Below are positions 36,360-47,158 of a DNA stretch of 64,000 nucleotides, in pieces (within the stretch, counting starts at the first letter, position 1; the number at the start of each line of letters is the position of its first letter). Made by a program: the position numbers and the translations under genes. The stretch comes from Zoroaster sp. YZ-2022 (Eukaryota; Echinodermata; Asteroidea; Forcipulatida; Zoroasteridae), in the NCBI GenBank assembly GCA_029582265.1, contig CM055816.1, forward strand, positions 94,289,588 through 94,353,587, in the 5' to 3' direction. The notes below the pieces were generated by a model. That model worked only from the letters and a program-made list of their open reading frames with translations. It was not told where the DNA came from and searched no databases.

Positions 36360-38390
36360 ATGGGTCTTGTTGGGCGTGGAATCTACAAAAAGAAAAAAGG
36401 CTGGTACCAGAAAAAAAATCCATCAGTCATCACTCCAAAGTTAGAAGGCAAAGTCAAATATGAATATACGAAGAGAGACTCACCAACTGTCTATATTAGG
36501 CCATCATATGAGCAGATGGAGTTAGCTGTCACCAGAGATGTACAGGGATTCTTTTGTACGACACCCAATGCAGAGCCAACAAGAGACGTCATGCTACTTC
36601 GGCCCAAAATTGCTGAAAAAACTCCAGTTGAAAAACTCCAAACCAAGAGCGGAGCACAACTTCCAGCAAACAAGTGGAGACAATCACCAGGATGGGAGAG
36701 GAGGTTACCGGTTCGTAAATGTCAATGCTGCTGTTAACTTGGGGTACAGGCCGTGCTGGATCACCAACGAGCAAACCCGAGTATGATGGTCAACCAGAAC
36801 TCATGCCTGCATGCAGAGGTTCGTCGAGGTTTAGCCGTGTCCGAGATGATGTCCTGCAAAAGTGCAGGTTCCATACAGACAAGACAAAACTGTACACAGA
36901 AATTCCTCGAACAGGGAGAGGAGACGCACTGCCACTCCCAACATGGCTTTGCAGGTTGGTCTTCACAATACCGATAGCAACTGCTGGTGTGAGGAAACTC
37001 TTGTCTGCAATGGATACAACTGTTCCTTCAGGAAATGCCCTGCAGAAATTATCAAATAAATGTGGAAATTATAACTTTTGAAAATGAACAGGATATGAGC
37101 GATAAGAGAAAAATTGTCAAAGACATTCATGAATTGCAAGGTCACAATAGGGAAAGTGCAATAGCTGTTGAAGTTGATCGACAATATAACAATCAGCTAA
37201 GGAACTGCCGCAAGAAGACACTGTTCGTTCCAGCAACTCAAACAAGGGACATTGTTTGTGAAAATGTGACAACCCAAAAATACATTGTAATGTATAACCA
37301 TGAGAACAAGCTGTGCAAAAAATGTGACATCAGCAAGAATGAACACAAACATGCAGATAAATGCACAGCCACTCGTCCAGCAAATTTCAACATGGGTGAT
37401 GAACATGAAGGCGGAATTCAATGTGCCAAAAAACTCTTGAACTGTAAGGAGCCTCTGACAATTAATAGGGTCACCACTGATGCCGACGGTTGTCTGGCAG
37501 AGGGTATACAATCATATTATACACATAGCAAGGCAGGTATGCAAATTGAACATTCACTAGACCCCCCTCATCTTAACAGATCACTTTGTGCAGCCGTAAG
37601 TCGTGCAAAATTTAGTCCATATATGTTTCCTGGTAAAACGAGACGGGAAAAGAGTAAACTGCAGGATCGCTTTGCTGATGACCTAAGCCATAGGGCACAG
37701 GCCGAGGCGGCTGCTATCCTTAAAGAGCACAGGGGGGCCCATTCTCAGATTACCACCATGGCCGCCAAAGCAGCAAGCGCAATTCCACAATGCTACATGG
37801 GCAACCATGGGCTATGCAGAGTATCATACATTTGCCATGGTGGTGCTACATCAACCTATCAATTTCCATACCTGCCTGCTAATGTAAGATCAAAGTTGAA
37901 AATGTCATCAAATGATGAACAGACTGTTTTGAAACTACTGGACAAACGAATTGGGAAAAAGCGATGGAGAAAACAAAATATGGAACGAGCACTCAGAAAG
38001 CCGAATCTATGAATCATGCTTTTGCAATGACAAACCCAAAAGGACAATTACCTTTTCAAGAAATGGTGACTGTAGAGATCACAGCGCAGTACACTTGGTC
38101 AATAATGGACACGCAAATTCAATAGTAAAAAATGCGAATCTGCTGGTTGCCCAGTAACTGCTGGCTCACCAGCTGCCAAAGCCTTGCTGAAATGGAAAAG
38201 AAACAGAAATACTACTCTAAAAGGGCCAAGGGAAAACAGTACAAAAACGTAGGGCACAATGTCGATCAAAACGATTTCATTTGTATTATGCTTCACAGGC
38301 GCTGTATAAACGTGGCCAACTAGATCCCAAGCAAAATAACGACAACAGCGACTGGCAAAGGAATTCAATATGAACACAATTATTGCAAAC
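36360..38390 (+). pseudogene. Mutator-like (MULE-type) transposase, decayed
   Basis: The frame opens at ATG 36360 (MGLVGRGIYKKKKGWYQ). Pieces in shifting frames follow: NVNAAVNLGYRPCW (about 36720), C-R-F ... TKLYTEIPRTGRGDA (36850-36930), LQVGLHNTD, and PSGNALQKLSN. The longest clean stretch, 37035-38012, reads EQDMSDKRKIVKDIHELQGH, VEVDRQYNNQL, ENKLCKKCD, MGDEHEGG, INRVTTDADGC, DPPHLNRSLC, FADDLSHRAQAEA, QCYMGNHGLC and LDKRIGKKRWRK. The end lies in other frames (KPKRTITFSRN, HSAVHLVNNGHANSI, KQKYYSKRAK). This layout (YNN, NKLC, TTD-x-D, H-x-NR, GNH-x-LC) is found in an animal family of Mutator-like DDE transposases. That family name is from memory. Several frameshifts make it inactive. It lies between two direct 475-bp repeats. 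Confidence 0.7.
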
Positions 38391-38478
38391 AGTTCCCAAA
38401 CTAATTACAGGCTTTTTGAGTGCTTATTCCATACTTATTTTTCCATCGCTTTTTCCCAATACCTAGTGTTATGGTTAT

Positions 38479-38508
38479 GGTTAGGGGTTAGGGGTTAGGG
38501 TTAGGCTT
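38479..38508. repeat. Short interstitial TTAGGG-like run
   Basis: About 30 bases of GGTTAGGGGTTAGGGGTTAG and TTAGGG units. It is too short and too embedded to be a chromosome end. Confidence 0.8.
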
Positions 38509-38541
38509 GGACAGAAAATGGTATGACTGACTTACATGCAG

Positions 38542-38923
38542 CTAAATTATACAATTCTTATAGGCCCCATGGCCTGCGCAACGTCTTCGTCGTTTGCATC
38601 TTTTCTAGAATTATTAACAGATCGCGGTTCAAGAGATAAATGTTCAAAACAAACGCACAATGTATGATGGCACAGGTGACTTACATCACACTCTTCTGGT
38701 AAATTAGAGATTCCAGAGTGTGCCATGTAAGCCACTCTGTGCACATGCATCGTGTGCGTTTGTTTGATTCTGGTAATTTGATATTCATTAGTCCATAGTT
38801 CTTCCTTTTGAATCCCTGCCAAATGACACACCCCGTAGATTCAAACAAATGTGTCTTCTTGTCGAGAGAACTCTTTATTTTGGCACAAAAAGCCTCCATG
38901 TTTACAACTAGCATTAGTAGCAA
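38542..38923 (-). pseudogene. His-Me finger (I-PpoI-like) endonuclease, two frameshifts
   Basis: From the right: MEAFCAKIKSSLD, then STGCVIWQGFKRKNYG. A one-base shift near 38770 leads to MHVHRVAYMAHSG, DVSHLCHHTLC, FEHLSLEPRSVNNSRKD. A second shift near 38580 gives C-A-G-H-G-A-Y-K-N-C-I-I and a TAG at 38542. This matches the zinc-binding-loop HNH/His-Me homing endonuclease pattern (C-x-IW ... VHR ... VSHLCH-x3-C ... HL-x-LEP-x2-NN-x-R ... C-x2-H-x5-C). All zinc ligands and the catalytic His/Asn region are still present across the three frames, so decay is recent, or the indels could be assembly errors. It lies 0.15 kb right of the Mutator-like transposase and inside the same repeat-bracketed unit, on the opposite strand. 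Confidence 0.75.
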
Positions 38924-39327
38924 ACCACAGTAAAACTATTGGCTAAGTTTTACCTCAGTTACCCATGTACACCAGTAATCAGATCTTATTAAAGTTCATA
39001 AATGAAGGACAGAAACTTGTTTAAAACTTAAAATAATTAAAACCTGATTTGATATATATAAATGAAGAAAAAAGTATTGTTTGTAAACAATAAATGGCAA
39101 ATATAAACAATTTCAATAGCCGAAAAAGAGCACATGCAGACTATGGTATTAATTTCACAATTCCACATACCTTTTTGCTGTAACAGTACTGTATTCATCC
39201 AATAAAGACCTGAAATACAAGGATATTGAATGGAAAAATTTAATGTGTAAAGATTTTTCATTTATTATCAGCCTTACTGATACTGTAAACAAAAGCACAC
39301 GTTTAAATCCCACCATCAAAACAAACC
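38924..39327. other. No feature seen
   Basis: AT-rich. It may hold the promoter of the MADF-type gene that begins at 39328. Confidence 0.4.
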
Positions 39328-40949
39328 ATGGACGACGCCATTTTGAAACTATAGGGTGCACCCAACTAAATCAACTCCCATAGTAAACAGTGCTAAATAC
39401 ACAATATTCAAAAATCATGAAAAAATACTTAGAAGTCCCACAGTTTTTAAAACCAAAATAAAAAATATTGATCGATATATAACCTTTTATTTTCTTCTCT
39501 ATTCACTGTCTAAAGTCCAGGTTTCCAGGGAGTTATTCTCATCCCAATGAAAACCACCCTCTACAGTAGTGAAAACGTCCACACTGAAGCAGCCATTTTG
39601 GAAAAAGGCCTTACGCTTGAAATCAAATTAGGACCACTTTTTCAGGGCCTAGTGTGTCCAAAATACTCACAGTTGGAAGCCAAGGACCCCCGGGTTATGA
39701 TAGTGGGCCATTTTTACACAATCCATCAAATGAATGGGCCTCAAATCTTTGTTTTTCAGAAAAATTTGAGGGCATACACTTTATGATAAACAGCTCGGCG
39801 CATGAATTCCTCACTATTTAGTGGGGTGCACCCTGAAGGACAAAGCCTTGAAGGACAAGCTGTGATTGGAGAAGACTGCACAGATAGATGTACCTCGTAA
39901 GTATTAGAGTACAATAGAGTACAGAGTCATATTCTCCGATTTACACATCTGTTTGATACATCATTCATCAAGTGCATGTATGATACCCTCACACTTTCAT
40001 TGGTGACTAACCAGATGTTTATTCTTTTCGTATTTTTCAGTGGTTGACCTAAAGTGCTGGTACGAGGCCATGCGGACAAGGTTTGGGAAACTGACAAGTG
40101 CTGGCAAATCCGGGGATGGTGCTGTAGAACACACCGAGCGTGATACATGGATACATTGTCAGAATGAAGACCAGGGCAGGTGTAAATGTAAGTATTCATA
40201 TCTATAACCTTTGTTGTCTCTGTACAGTACAGTACAGTACATTCTTTGTCTCTGTACAGTACATGGCCCTTTCCTCTACAGCAACATTTCAAGTTCAGTT
40301 CAGTCTAGTTTTCAACTGGTAATTACTCGAATGAAAATATTTTATATGTATATCTTGTTTTTCTTTACAGCTCAAGGCGAAGATTGCCAAGGCACAAGCT
40401 GAGCCAGATAACACCCACGATAGTTGTGATAAGGAAGTATTGGAGGACTCCAGGGCAGAGACTCCCACTTCCACCCTCAGTTCCTCTTCCACTGCCACAT
40501 AGCCCAAAAAGAGGATGAAGAAGGGGGACAAACAGATGCAGGATGATCCAATCATAATGAAGCTGACGGAAAGGGTTGAGCAGTCGCAGAGGCTGCAGGA
40601 GACGATTGAACAGCACCTGACTGCGGCTGTGCCAGCTACCCCTCGGGTCCAGTGGGGCCAGTGGATAACCTCCTCTCTCCCAGATATCCGTGACTCTCTA
40701 TGGGATGCCTTCAAAAGAGAGTCCTTTGAATTGGTGATGAGGTACACGACTGAGTCCAAGCGTCTTCAACAGCAACAGGCTCATCCACAGCAGCAGCCTC
40801 ATCCACAGCAGCAGCCTCTTCAACGGCCAGGCCCTGGTCCAATATCTTCTGTCCCTGCTTCCTCCCCTTCTTCTGTCCTCCTGAACCTGCTGGGCAATAG
40901 CCAGCTCATTCTTTGCCATATCTGCCTCAAGTTCTACCAAATCATGTAG
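39328..40949 (+). pseudogene. MADF-type DNA-binding protein, interrupted by a repeat and two stops
   Basis: The ATG at 39328 gives MDDAILKL before the 482-bp repeat begins at 39353. Beyond the repeat, 39835-39896 reads KDKALKDKL, a TGA where Trp is expected, LEKTAQIDVP, then GTAAGT. The next exon (40041-40187, after TTTTTCAG) reads LVDLKCWYEAMRTRFGKLTS, GKSGDG, ERDTWIHC. The third (40371-40949, after TTTACAG) reads LKAKIAKAQAEP, a Ser/Thr-rich linker, a TAG at 40500, PKKRMKKGDKQ, a helical VQWGQWITSSL...SLWDAF block and a Gln/His/Pro-rich tail. The order is that of MADF (Myb/SANT-like) proteins, often the second protein of Harbinger-type transposons. About 20 MADF residues are missing at the insertion site. 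The exon 2-3 phase does not match, another sign of decay. Confidence 0.7.
39353..39834 (+). repeat. Palindrome-ended 482-bp repeat, right copy (inside MADF exon)
   Basis: Nearly identical to 34875-35344, with the same AGGGTGCACCC...GGGTGCACCCT ends. It interrupts the MADF coding sequence after MDDAILKL. GAA immediately follows this copy and GAA overlaps the base preceding GGGTGCAC in the left copy, which is weak support for a single 4.96-kb insertion. The flanks of each single copy do not match each other. Confidence 0.85.
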
Positions 40950-41644
40950 AATCATCAGTCTTCTAGGAGCATCATCATGGTTCTTGTTGGTAGATCTACA
41001 CTGCTTGGAGGTGACAATGAGAATAATTTCAGGGCCGCTGATGGCCTGCATTTATACAGTATTGGCCGGTAATCGTAGTGGAAACGTGAGAGGTCGTAGT
41101 AGTTCTTGCTGCAATCTAACGAAAGTCCTGATAATTCTTATGAATTCGTGAACATTCGGCAATATTATTGGTGTACCCGTCTTATTTCTTGATTATACCG
41201 TGATGTGATCGTGATAAATCTTGCTACATCGTATTGGAATCTTGAGCAAACCGTGGGGGAGTCGTACGTAACTCGTAGTGCTGTCGAAGTAGTTCTTGAA
41301 ACAACCGTACTTGCCAGGTGGCACGATTACCCCAAGAATATCCCCGAGTATCCCGACCTTGTCTACAGTGCCCGCGCGGCTATTCACGATCCCATCACGA
41401 CTGGTGTAAGAATGCCTCAAGAATTCTAAACATCGTGTGTGACTCACGATGGTTTTGAACATATCCAAAACTATCGGGAGGCTATCAAGATGTTCCGAGA
41501 ACACTCAAGATTACTCAAAAATGACCACGTTGCCAGTAGGGTCTCACCACGGACATACCACGGATATCACCGATTTTCCAACTCGTGGGAATTCGGGGGA
41601 AAATCGTGAAAGTGTGACTGGGGCTTTATGTAGTAGACACAAAC
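40950..41644. repeat. TCGT-rich degenerate repeat zone
   Basis: From about 41060 to 41610 the words TCGTG, ACTCGT, AATCGT and their complements occur far more often than in neighbouring AT-rich DNA, without a fixed period. It may be the subterminal region of the element that carried the MADF gene. No ORF is supported. Confidence 0.4.
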
Positions 41645-43490
41645 AAAATAAAAAAGGAAGTACAGTTACTACCTATGCGGTAATGAGCAACAGCACAAAC
41701 TCCCGCGCCACTACATAAGACATGATTCAAAAGAGTCACTTGTTGCTGTATATGGCTGTATCCAAAGAGGAGAAACATCTTAAAAGACGAAAATGGCTTC
41801 AAATTAGAAATAATGGGAACCATGAGCACAACCTCTTGGTGTATAAAGATGAAACAAAGGGTCTTGTGGTTCGCAAAAGGACAATAGACGGCACATCAGC
41901 CAAGCATACGTGCATGATTACATCCCATTATACCAACTGTTACGGCTACTTCCATCGGCAGTCTTTGTGGATACACAGAAATCATATCTCTGCAACCGTA
42001 AAAAGACCAATGCCAATCATGTAAGGGAAGGAAGACTAATATTGATACCATCAAAGTTCAATACTTCTAATCTGAAACGTGTTCTACACAACATGATACA
42101 TGATAAGGTATCACTTATTGTTAAAAATCACAATGAAATATTGAAAGTAGGTGAAAATGTACTATAAAGTAAAAGTAATTCTTGCAGAAAGACAGACAAA
42201 GCTCGAGATCAGATCAGGACATTGGCTAAGGTGCTCGAAATAGCTAGAGGTCTCGACCCTACCTAGAGTCATTGTGAAGCCATTATCTTTTGATAGTGTG
42301 CCATGACCTTGGCAGGCAATGACGAAACCAGTCCGTCAAAACCATGCTTATTCCACCGACCTGTGAGTGGGGTACACTGAGTTGGGCATAGTTGTCAAGA
42401 TCGCACACTGTAAGGGTGCATGCTTGTGACAAGTTTGCATTAGTCGGTGACTTTCTTCACCTACGGGAGACTGAATGGAAAGTGCAAGTCACTGCAACTG
42501 CTCATCGGCAGCGCCAGGAAAAAAGCTGGAAGTTGCCTAAACTCCTTTCACTGACAGAATATTGCACCAATTTCAATGTATTCCGCCAGACACGTGAAGA
42601 GATCACAAAGAACGGGATGTCAACAGAAGCTCACGTACAGCTGGCTAAAGTTTCTCTTTTACAGATGATCCTATAAAATCGCAGAAGGCAAAAGGAATTT
42701 GAACTATTAAAATTGGAGCACTACATGGAGGAAAACGAGAGGCCTGTGCAAAATGAGGTTATGCAGTCCATAACAACACTAAAGAAAATTGCCTTGAAAA
42801 GGCTAACACTCGTGATGGTGAGAGGAAAAAGGGGCAGATGGATGCCCATATTTCTTCTTCTAAATCTTATGGAAAGCATGGATACACTGGCAAAACAAAG
42901 CTTAGAAAATATGTATATCTTTTCTAGAGTGGGCGATGGAGCCGCCACACCCATGAGAGGGTCCCAAACTGTTTCTGAACTGGCCTCTGGCCTCTGAAAT
43001 TGAAACATCCTAAGAATATTAGATGTACGAAATTAAGAAAACATATTTCTACAATTGTTCAGTTACTGGACCTCAAGAAAAATTAGCTGAACAACTAGCA
43101 AACCACATGGGCTATGACATCCCTCATACTAGCGTTGAGACTTTTTTCCTTGCTAAGATGAGCAAATTGCTCACCTTAGCACACGAAGGAAAGGTGGCTG
43201 CATGCATTCAAGGGAAAATCGTTAGACGATGTCACACTGGATCAAGAAGAGGAATATCTGATGATGAGCAGGGTCAGGACCTCAAGAAAAATTAGCTTGA
43301 ACAACTAGCAAACCACATGGGCTATGACATCCGTGAATACTAGCGTTGAGACATTTTTCCTTGCTAAGATGAGCAAACTGCTCAACTTAGCACACGAATG
43401 AAAGGTGGCTAAATGCATTCAAGAGAAAATCGTTAGACGATGTCACACTGGATCAAGAAGAGGAATATCTGATGATGAGCAGGGTCAGTT
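41645..43490 (+). pseudogene. Zinc-finger / tyrosine-recombinase gene, diverged copy
   Basis: The start resembles the 62-kb gene: C-G-N-E-Q-Q-H-K-L-P-R-H (41667-41710), KEEKHLKRRKWLQIRNNGNH (41765-41830), C-Y-G-Y-F-H-R-Q-S-L-W-x-H (41938-41975), KSYLCNRKKTN (other frame). Then comes a recombinase part: LLQMIL-stop-NRRRQKEFELLKLEHY (42650-42720), ALKRLTLVMVRGKRGRWMPI, ENMYIFSRVGDGAATPMRGS (42905-42965), and EQLANHMGYDI ... KMSKLLTLAHEGKV (43080-43200). These fit tyrosine-recombinase box I (R-x2-E), the mid-domain and the GH-type box II. The LRKHIAT and HR-x-YY residues seen in the other copy are lost here. Many stops and shifts are present. The upstream SET domain seen at 57.6 kb is not found. 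Confidence 0.75.
43068..43488 (+). repeat. 209-bp tandem duplication of the recombinase 3' end
   Basis: Bases 43068-43276 and 43277-43488 are near-identical. Both start GGACCTCAAGAAAAATTAGC and end GATGATGAGCAGGGTCAG. The duplication repeats the EQLANHMGYD...SDDEQGQ coding block, with extra indels in the second unit. Confidence 0.9.
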
Positions 43491-43867
43491 CAGCATGACA
43501 AATCTCATAAAAAGAACAAATCTCGGTGGAAGGAGACTCAAACATAATTTCTCTTGGCCCAGAAAGAAGTTCAGACTCTCTGGAAGACTCGAAAAGACCC
43601 AAATAAGGTTATGTTCTTGTTACTAATCAAAAGAGGTAATGTGCTCCTCCAACCTGAAAGGTAATAAAAAAAAACACCAGCAAGGCCAAATTTCATCTGA
43701 GAAGTCATGAACATTGGGGTACATTTGTACAGAGTAGGCAGAAAAGTAACCTTTAGGTTTTAGTCTCGATAGTCGCCCCTTTTCTTTGTAAATTAGTGTT
43801 TTTAATCGACAGTTTTGTTCAATGATATTACTTGCAATATGCTTGTTAAAATGTATTCTGGTTATAT

Positions 43868-44002
43868 GTGTGACCAGCCAGACTTAAAGAGTACGCTCCC
43901 AGGCACTTGTTATTTTTAGGAGAGTATTAACATTTGCTTAATCTTTGGGTGATTGTGACCAGCCGTACTTCAGCGTATGCTGCCAGGCACCTGTAGATAT
44001 AA
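43868..44002. repeat. Short direct repeat, 86-bp spacing (TGTGACCAGCC)
   Basis: TGTGACCAGCC ... CAGGCAC begins at 43868 and again at 43954. Apart from this, 43630-44040 shows nothing. Confidence 0.6.
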
Positions 44003-44040
44003 ATTACGTAATTCTTGGTAAATAGGATGGTTCTCTTAGA

Positions 44041-44270
44041 ATGTGCGTAGGTTATCGTTGTCTTAATTCAAAAACAAAGAAAAACTCCTTTCCTTTGCCC
44101 AGAATAACTGAATTTCTTGATGCAGCAGTTGGTTCCAAGTCAGAGTCCGATAAGATCGTGAGAAAACTGCTTTTATCACTCCCGTGGGATTGTATGAGTT
44201 TGTACGTATGCCTTTTGGTCTGTGGAGCACCAGCACATGTTATTCAACACAATTTATCCTTTTCAGTGTA
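44041..44270 (+). pseudogene. Ty3/gypsy reverse-transcriptase scrap
   Basis: [24 protein letters not shown] matches the gypsy DYRALNxxT-x4-PLPRIxELLDxL block. In a second frame, [12 protein letters not shown] at 44190-44225 matches YEFxxMPFGLxNAP. The intervening motif A and all downstream domains are missing. Confidence 0.8.
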
Positions 44271-44339
44271 CAGACATGTTTCGATTTACAAGGTAGACTG
44301 AGAGCCATGGGAATTAACTTTGTGCGCAGTGGGCCAAAG

Positions 44340-45050
44340 AATTTATAGATGGCTAAAAGTAAAACCCATGCACCTTAGTTTGTAAATATTCATTAAAGTT
44401 GTTAAGTAAAACTGGCGTTCCTGATATTTAAGGTCTGCACTAAAAAAAAATGATTTCAGTGTTAAGTAATTGTCAATTGAAACGTGTGATTTAATGTTAC
44501 TTAAACATGATTTTACGTGATACATTTGAGCGGTAAACACGCATATTATAACAAATTACCATTACTTCGTTTATACAATTCTTAACAACTTGATCAATAA
44601 GTAAAATCAACATCGTTCATAATTGAGTGAATATAAGTTGTGCTCTTTCATTTGATAGTACTTAAAACTATGTGTTAATTCAATTACTCTATTTGACTTA
44701 GTATTAAATACTTAAATTTGTGTAACTTGGAGTGACTTGATGCATTTCAGTTGTATATAGCAAAAAAAATGAAGTTAACATAACAGAGGTGATAATTGAG
44801 TTCTTATTACCAACGCAGCATTATCGATTAGTAATTTTGTACTCTGTTTTATCTAGTTAAAATATGTAAATCACGGTAACTTGCTACAAATATTTAAGTC
44901 ATGCCAACACATTTAAACATAATTATATAATAAGAATAATGATACGGATTGTTTTTTAATTTTCTTTACTTAAGTGTTTACTTTGTAGGCCGTATGTAAA
45001 AACAATTTTAAAAAAATAGTGTAAAAATATTTTTTAAATAAAATAAAATA
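44340..45050. other. AT-rich zone with many ACTTAA / TTAAGT words
   Basis: GTTAAGTAATTG, GTTACTTAAAC, TACTTAAAAC, ATACTTAAAT, TATTTAAGTC and TTACTTAAGTG are scattered through it. The layout recalls a subterminal motif array. CACTAAAAAAAAATG near 44436 could be an element end, but no matching opposite end was found. Confidence 0.35.
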
Positions 45051-45769
45051 AATGTACACCCACACACACGATACACACCAAAGTTCCCCCAAACTCAAAT
45101 TTGTCAGCGATTGACTCACGCGTCGCAGATCCCAACCAACCGCGGGGGACGGACGTAGCGTGGTCTGTTTTGCTACTAATGGAACGCGTAGCAGACTTAA
45201 CTATTATGCCCATTCCTGACTGGCGCGGCCGCTGAACAATTTTGAAAAGTAGCCCAAATTCGTATCGACTGTACATGCACTGTGTACACGACTACAGTAG
45301 GTGCCTTTGTTATGAACGCCTAGTTTCTATACGACCAGCGAATGGGCTCTTCCTTTCAAATTGGGAGCTATGTGATCCTGCAGAATGGCCTGATGTTGAT
45401 TCGTTAGTTGTGTCTAAATCATCCTATAAATTATAAAGAAAACTCGGTAACTCAAACGTTCTTTAATGAAAATTAACATTTATACTTTAATATTTTGTTT
45501 CACTTGTCTTTAATTACCTCCATACCTCTGGAGCAGAGAAATATTGTAAAGCAAATATTGCATTTTATCTACCAAAAATTGTAAAATTAAATCATCCTAA
45601 CAACGGATTGTATGCATTGTTTAGCACATACGGGGTCACAAATCAACAAACGTGTTCGCCATATTGAAAACAAATCTTCAAAATTTTGTGACAGTTTATT
45701 CGTTTCATTTTTGATCTTTTGAATCTGGCGTGAAAAACGTCACCAAAGTTCATTGTTTACATCGTCATT
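45051..45769. other. No feature seen
   Basis: No motif-bearing frame and no clear repeat. Confidence 0.4.
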
Positions 45770-45966
45770 TCCGTCATTGTCAAGGGACCTTGACTGGTAT
45801 CGCAGAGGTCGCGCTGGTCCCATGCACGACGGGCCATTGTTGTACACGCGCTATATGGAGGAGGCCGCCTGTGGCCGTGACGTGCCATACCTACGGGCCG
45901 ACGTGAACTATGAAGTTATGGTTAATCGGCTCATCATATCGTCTCATGCGTCGCGAGATTTATCGG
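45770..45966 (+). CDS. Unassigned exon-like ORF
   Basis: The frame reads DLDWYRRGRAGPMHDG, YMEEAACGRDVPYLRAD and VMVNRLIISSHASRDLS, then meets GTAAGA at 45966. It is locally GC-richer than its surroundings and has protein-like composition, which suggests an exon. No family was recognised, the acceptor is uncertain, and no link to the downstream RecQ-like exons is shown. Confidence 0.25.
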
Positions 45967-46835
45967 TAAGAATCCACTTTCATCCACATTCCTGTTTAGT
46001 ATAATTACTAGTAATTAACCTTAATGGATACATAAGCCGAAATGCTTTGCTCTGCAAGTATTGCAAAATACGATGAATGATGTATTGGCCACAATAAAAT
46101 GGGGAACTTAATGCAGAGACATGTGTTCGTCGTGTAATGACAATGTACAGACTAACCTTAGGTACGGGATCATGTATGGCTGTACTAACATTACATTATG
46201 TAATAATGCCAACTTGTGTAGGCCACCTCATTCCAAATTGTAAGTTGTTTCCCCCCCCCAAACTGTGAACTAACGTTATGTGTGGAGTCGGGGTTTTTTT
46301 CTGTTGGGGGGTAGACGCAAACAAAATTTGTGAGTTATTGTGATATTTGAACTGCAGCTAGCTAATAAACAAATTTATAAACACTGTGCACTGTGACACT
46401 GCATAAATAATAAAATCCCAAGTGCCATGTCATGTGTGTGCAGCGAGTTATAGCCATCAGCTAGTTGTGGTGACCGCAGCCCTACTACCTGACTTTTACA
46501 ACTTCTGACATTAACGGACGGTAGTTGCGCTGCGGTGAATGCCCATGGTAGTCCTGTATGGACAAGTATCAATATCGAGCAGGCAATGTTCTGTACCCCC
46601 AAAATGTGTCCCAAATATGACAAATGCTCTTCAAACTCACCTCCAAGATTCTATGCCACCTACAGATGCCTCCTATGAGGTTTAAATCCATGCAACTTGC
46701 ATTAGCAAGAATTTAGGGACATTTTAAGTTTGGAAAAATGCAAGATTGAACTAGTAAACATGGAAACTGCTGGACTCGTGACGTTTTCCCAACAATGCAT
46801 TGCACGCATACACATTGACCCCCCCCCCCCCCCGA
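45967..46835. other. No feature seen
   Basis: Includes C-runs near 46250 and 46820. No gene recognised. Confidence 0.4.
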
Positions 46836-47158
46836 GTGCGGCTATAAGCCAGGCACTTCGTGTCTGACGTCACTGTGTTGGATCTGGTATTGCGCGGCGC
46901 CCAGTTGAGAACCCATTTCTACAGCCGAATCTTACGGAGAGGTTAATAAAATTCAAACAATAAACAGGCATTTTGTGTTGCAAACTGATGTTTTATACCT
47001 ACCTGTTTACAATTATGAGTGAAATACTGCAAACACTGTGACTCGATATAAGCACGCACACGTGTGTATGTTTGCAAATGGGTTCTCAACTGGGCACCGC
47101 GCAATACCAGATCCAACACAGTGACGTCAGACACGAAGTGCCTGGCTTATAGCCGCAC
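46836..47158. repeat. Near-perfect inverted repeat, 83-bp arms
   Basis: The left arm 46836-46918 (GTGCGGCTATAAGCCAGG ... AACCCATTT) and right arm 47076-47158 are reverse complements with one mismatch, separated by 157 bp. Poly-C runs of about 15-17 lie outside both arms, in the same orientation. It is probably a foldback or MITE-like hairpin. No coding capacity. Confidence 0.95.

Noticed and set aside
38479..38508. Telomere array
   Set aside because: Only about five imperfect TTAGGG-like units inside transposon DNA.
34875..39834. LTR retrotransposon with 475-bp LTRs
   Set aside because: The repeats have inverted termini rather than TG...CA ends, no primer-binding site or polypurine tract was seen, and the inside encodes no gag, RT or integrase.
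40295..41051. Minus-strand ORFs of 117-154 codons
   Set aside because: Antisense shadows of the GC-richer MADF third exon.
45770..45966. First exon of the RecQ-like helicase
   Set aside because: The sequence contains no helicase motif I and phase continuity with 48062 cannot be shown, so it was left unassigned.
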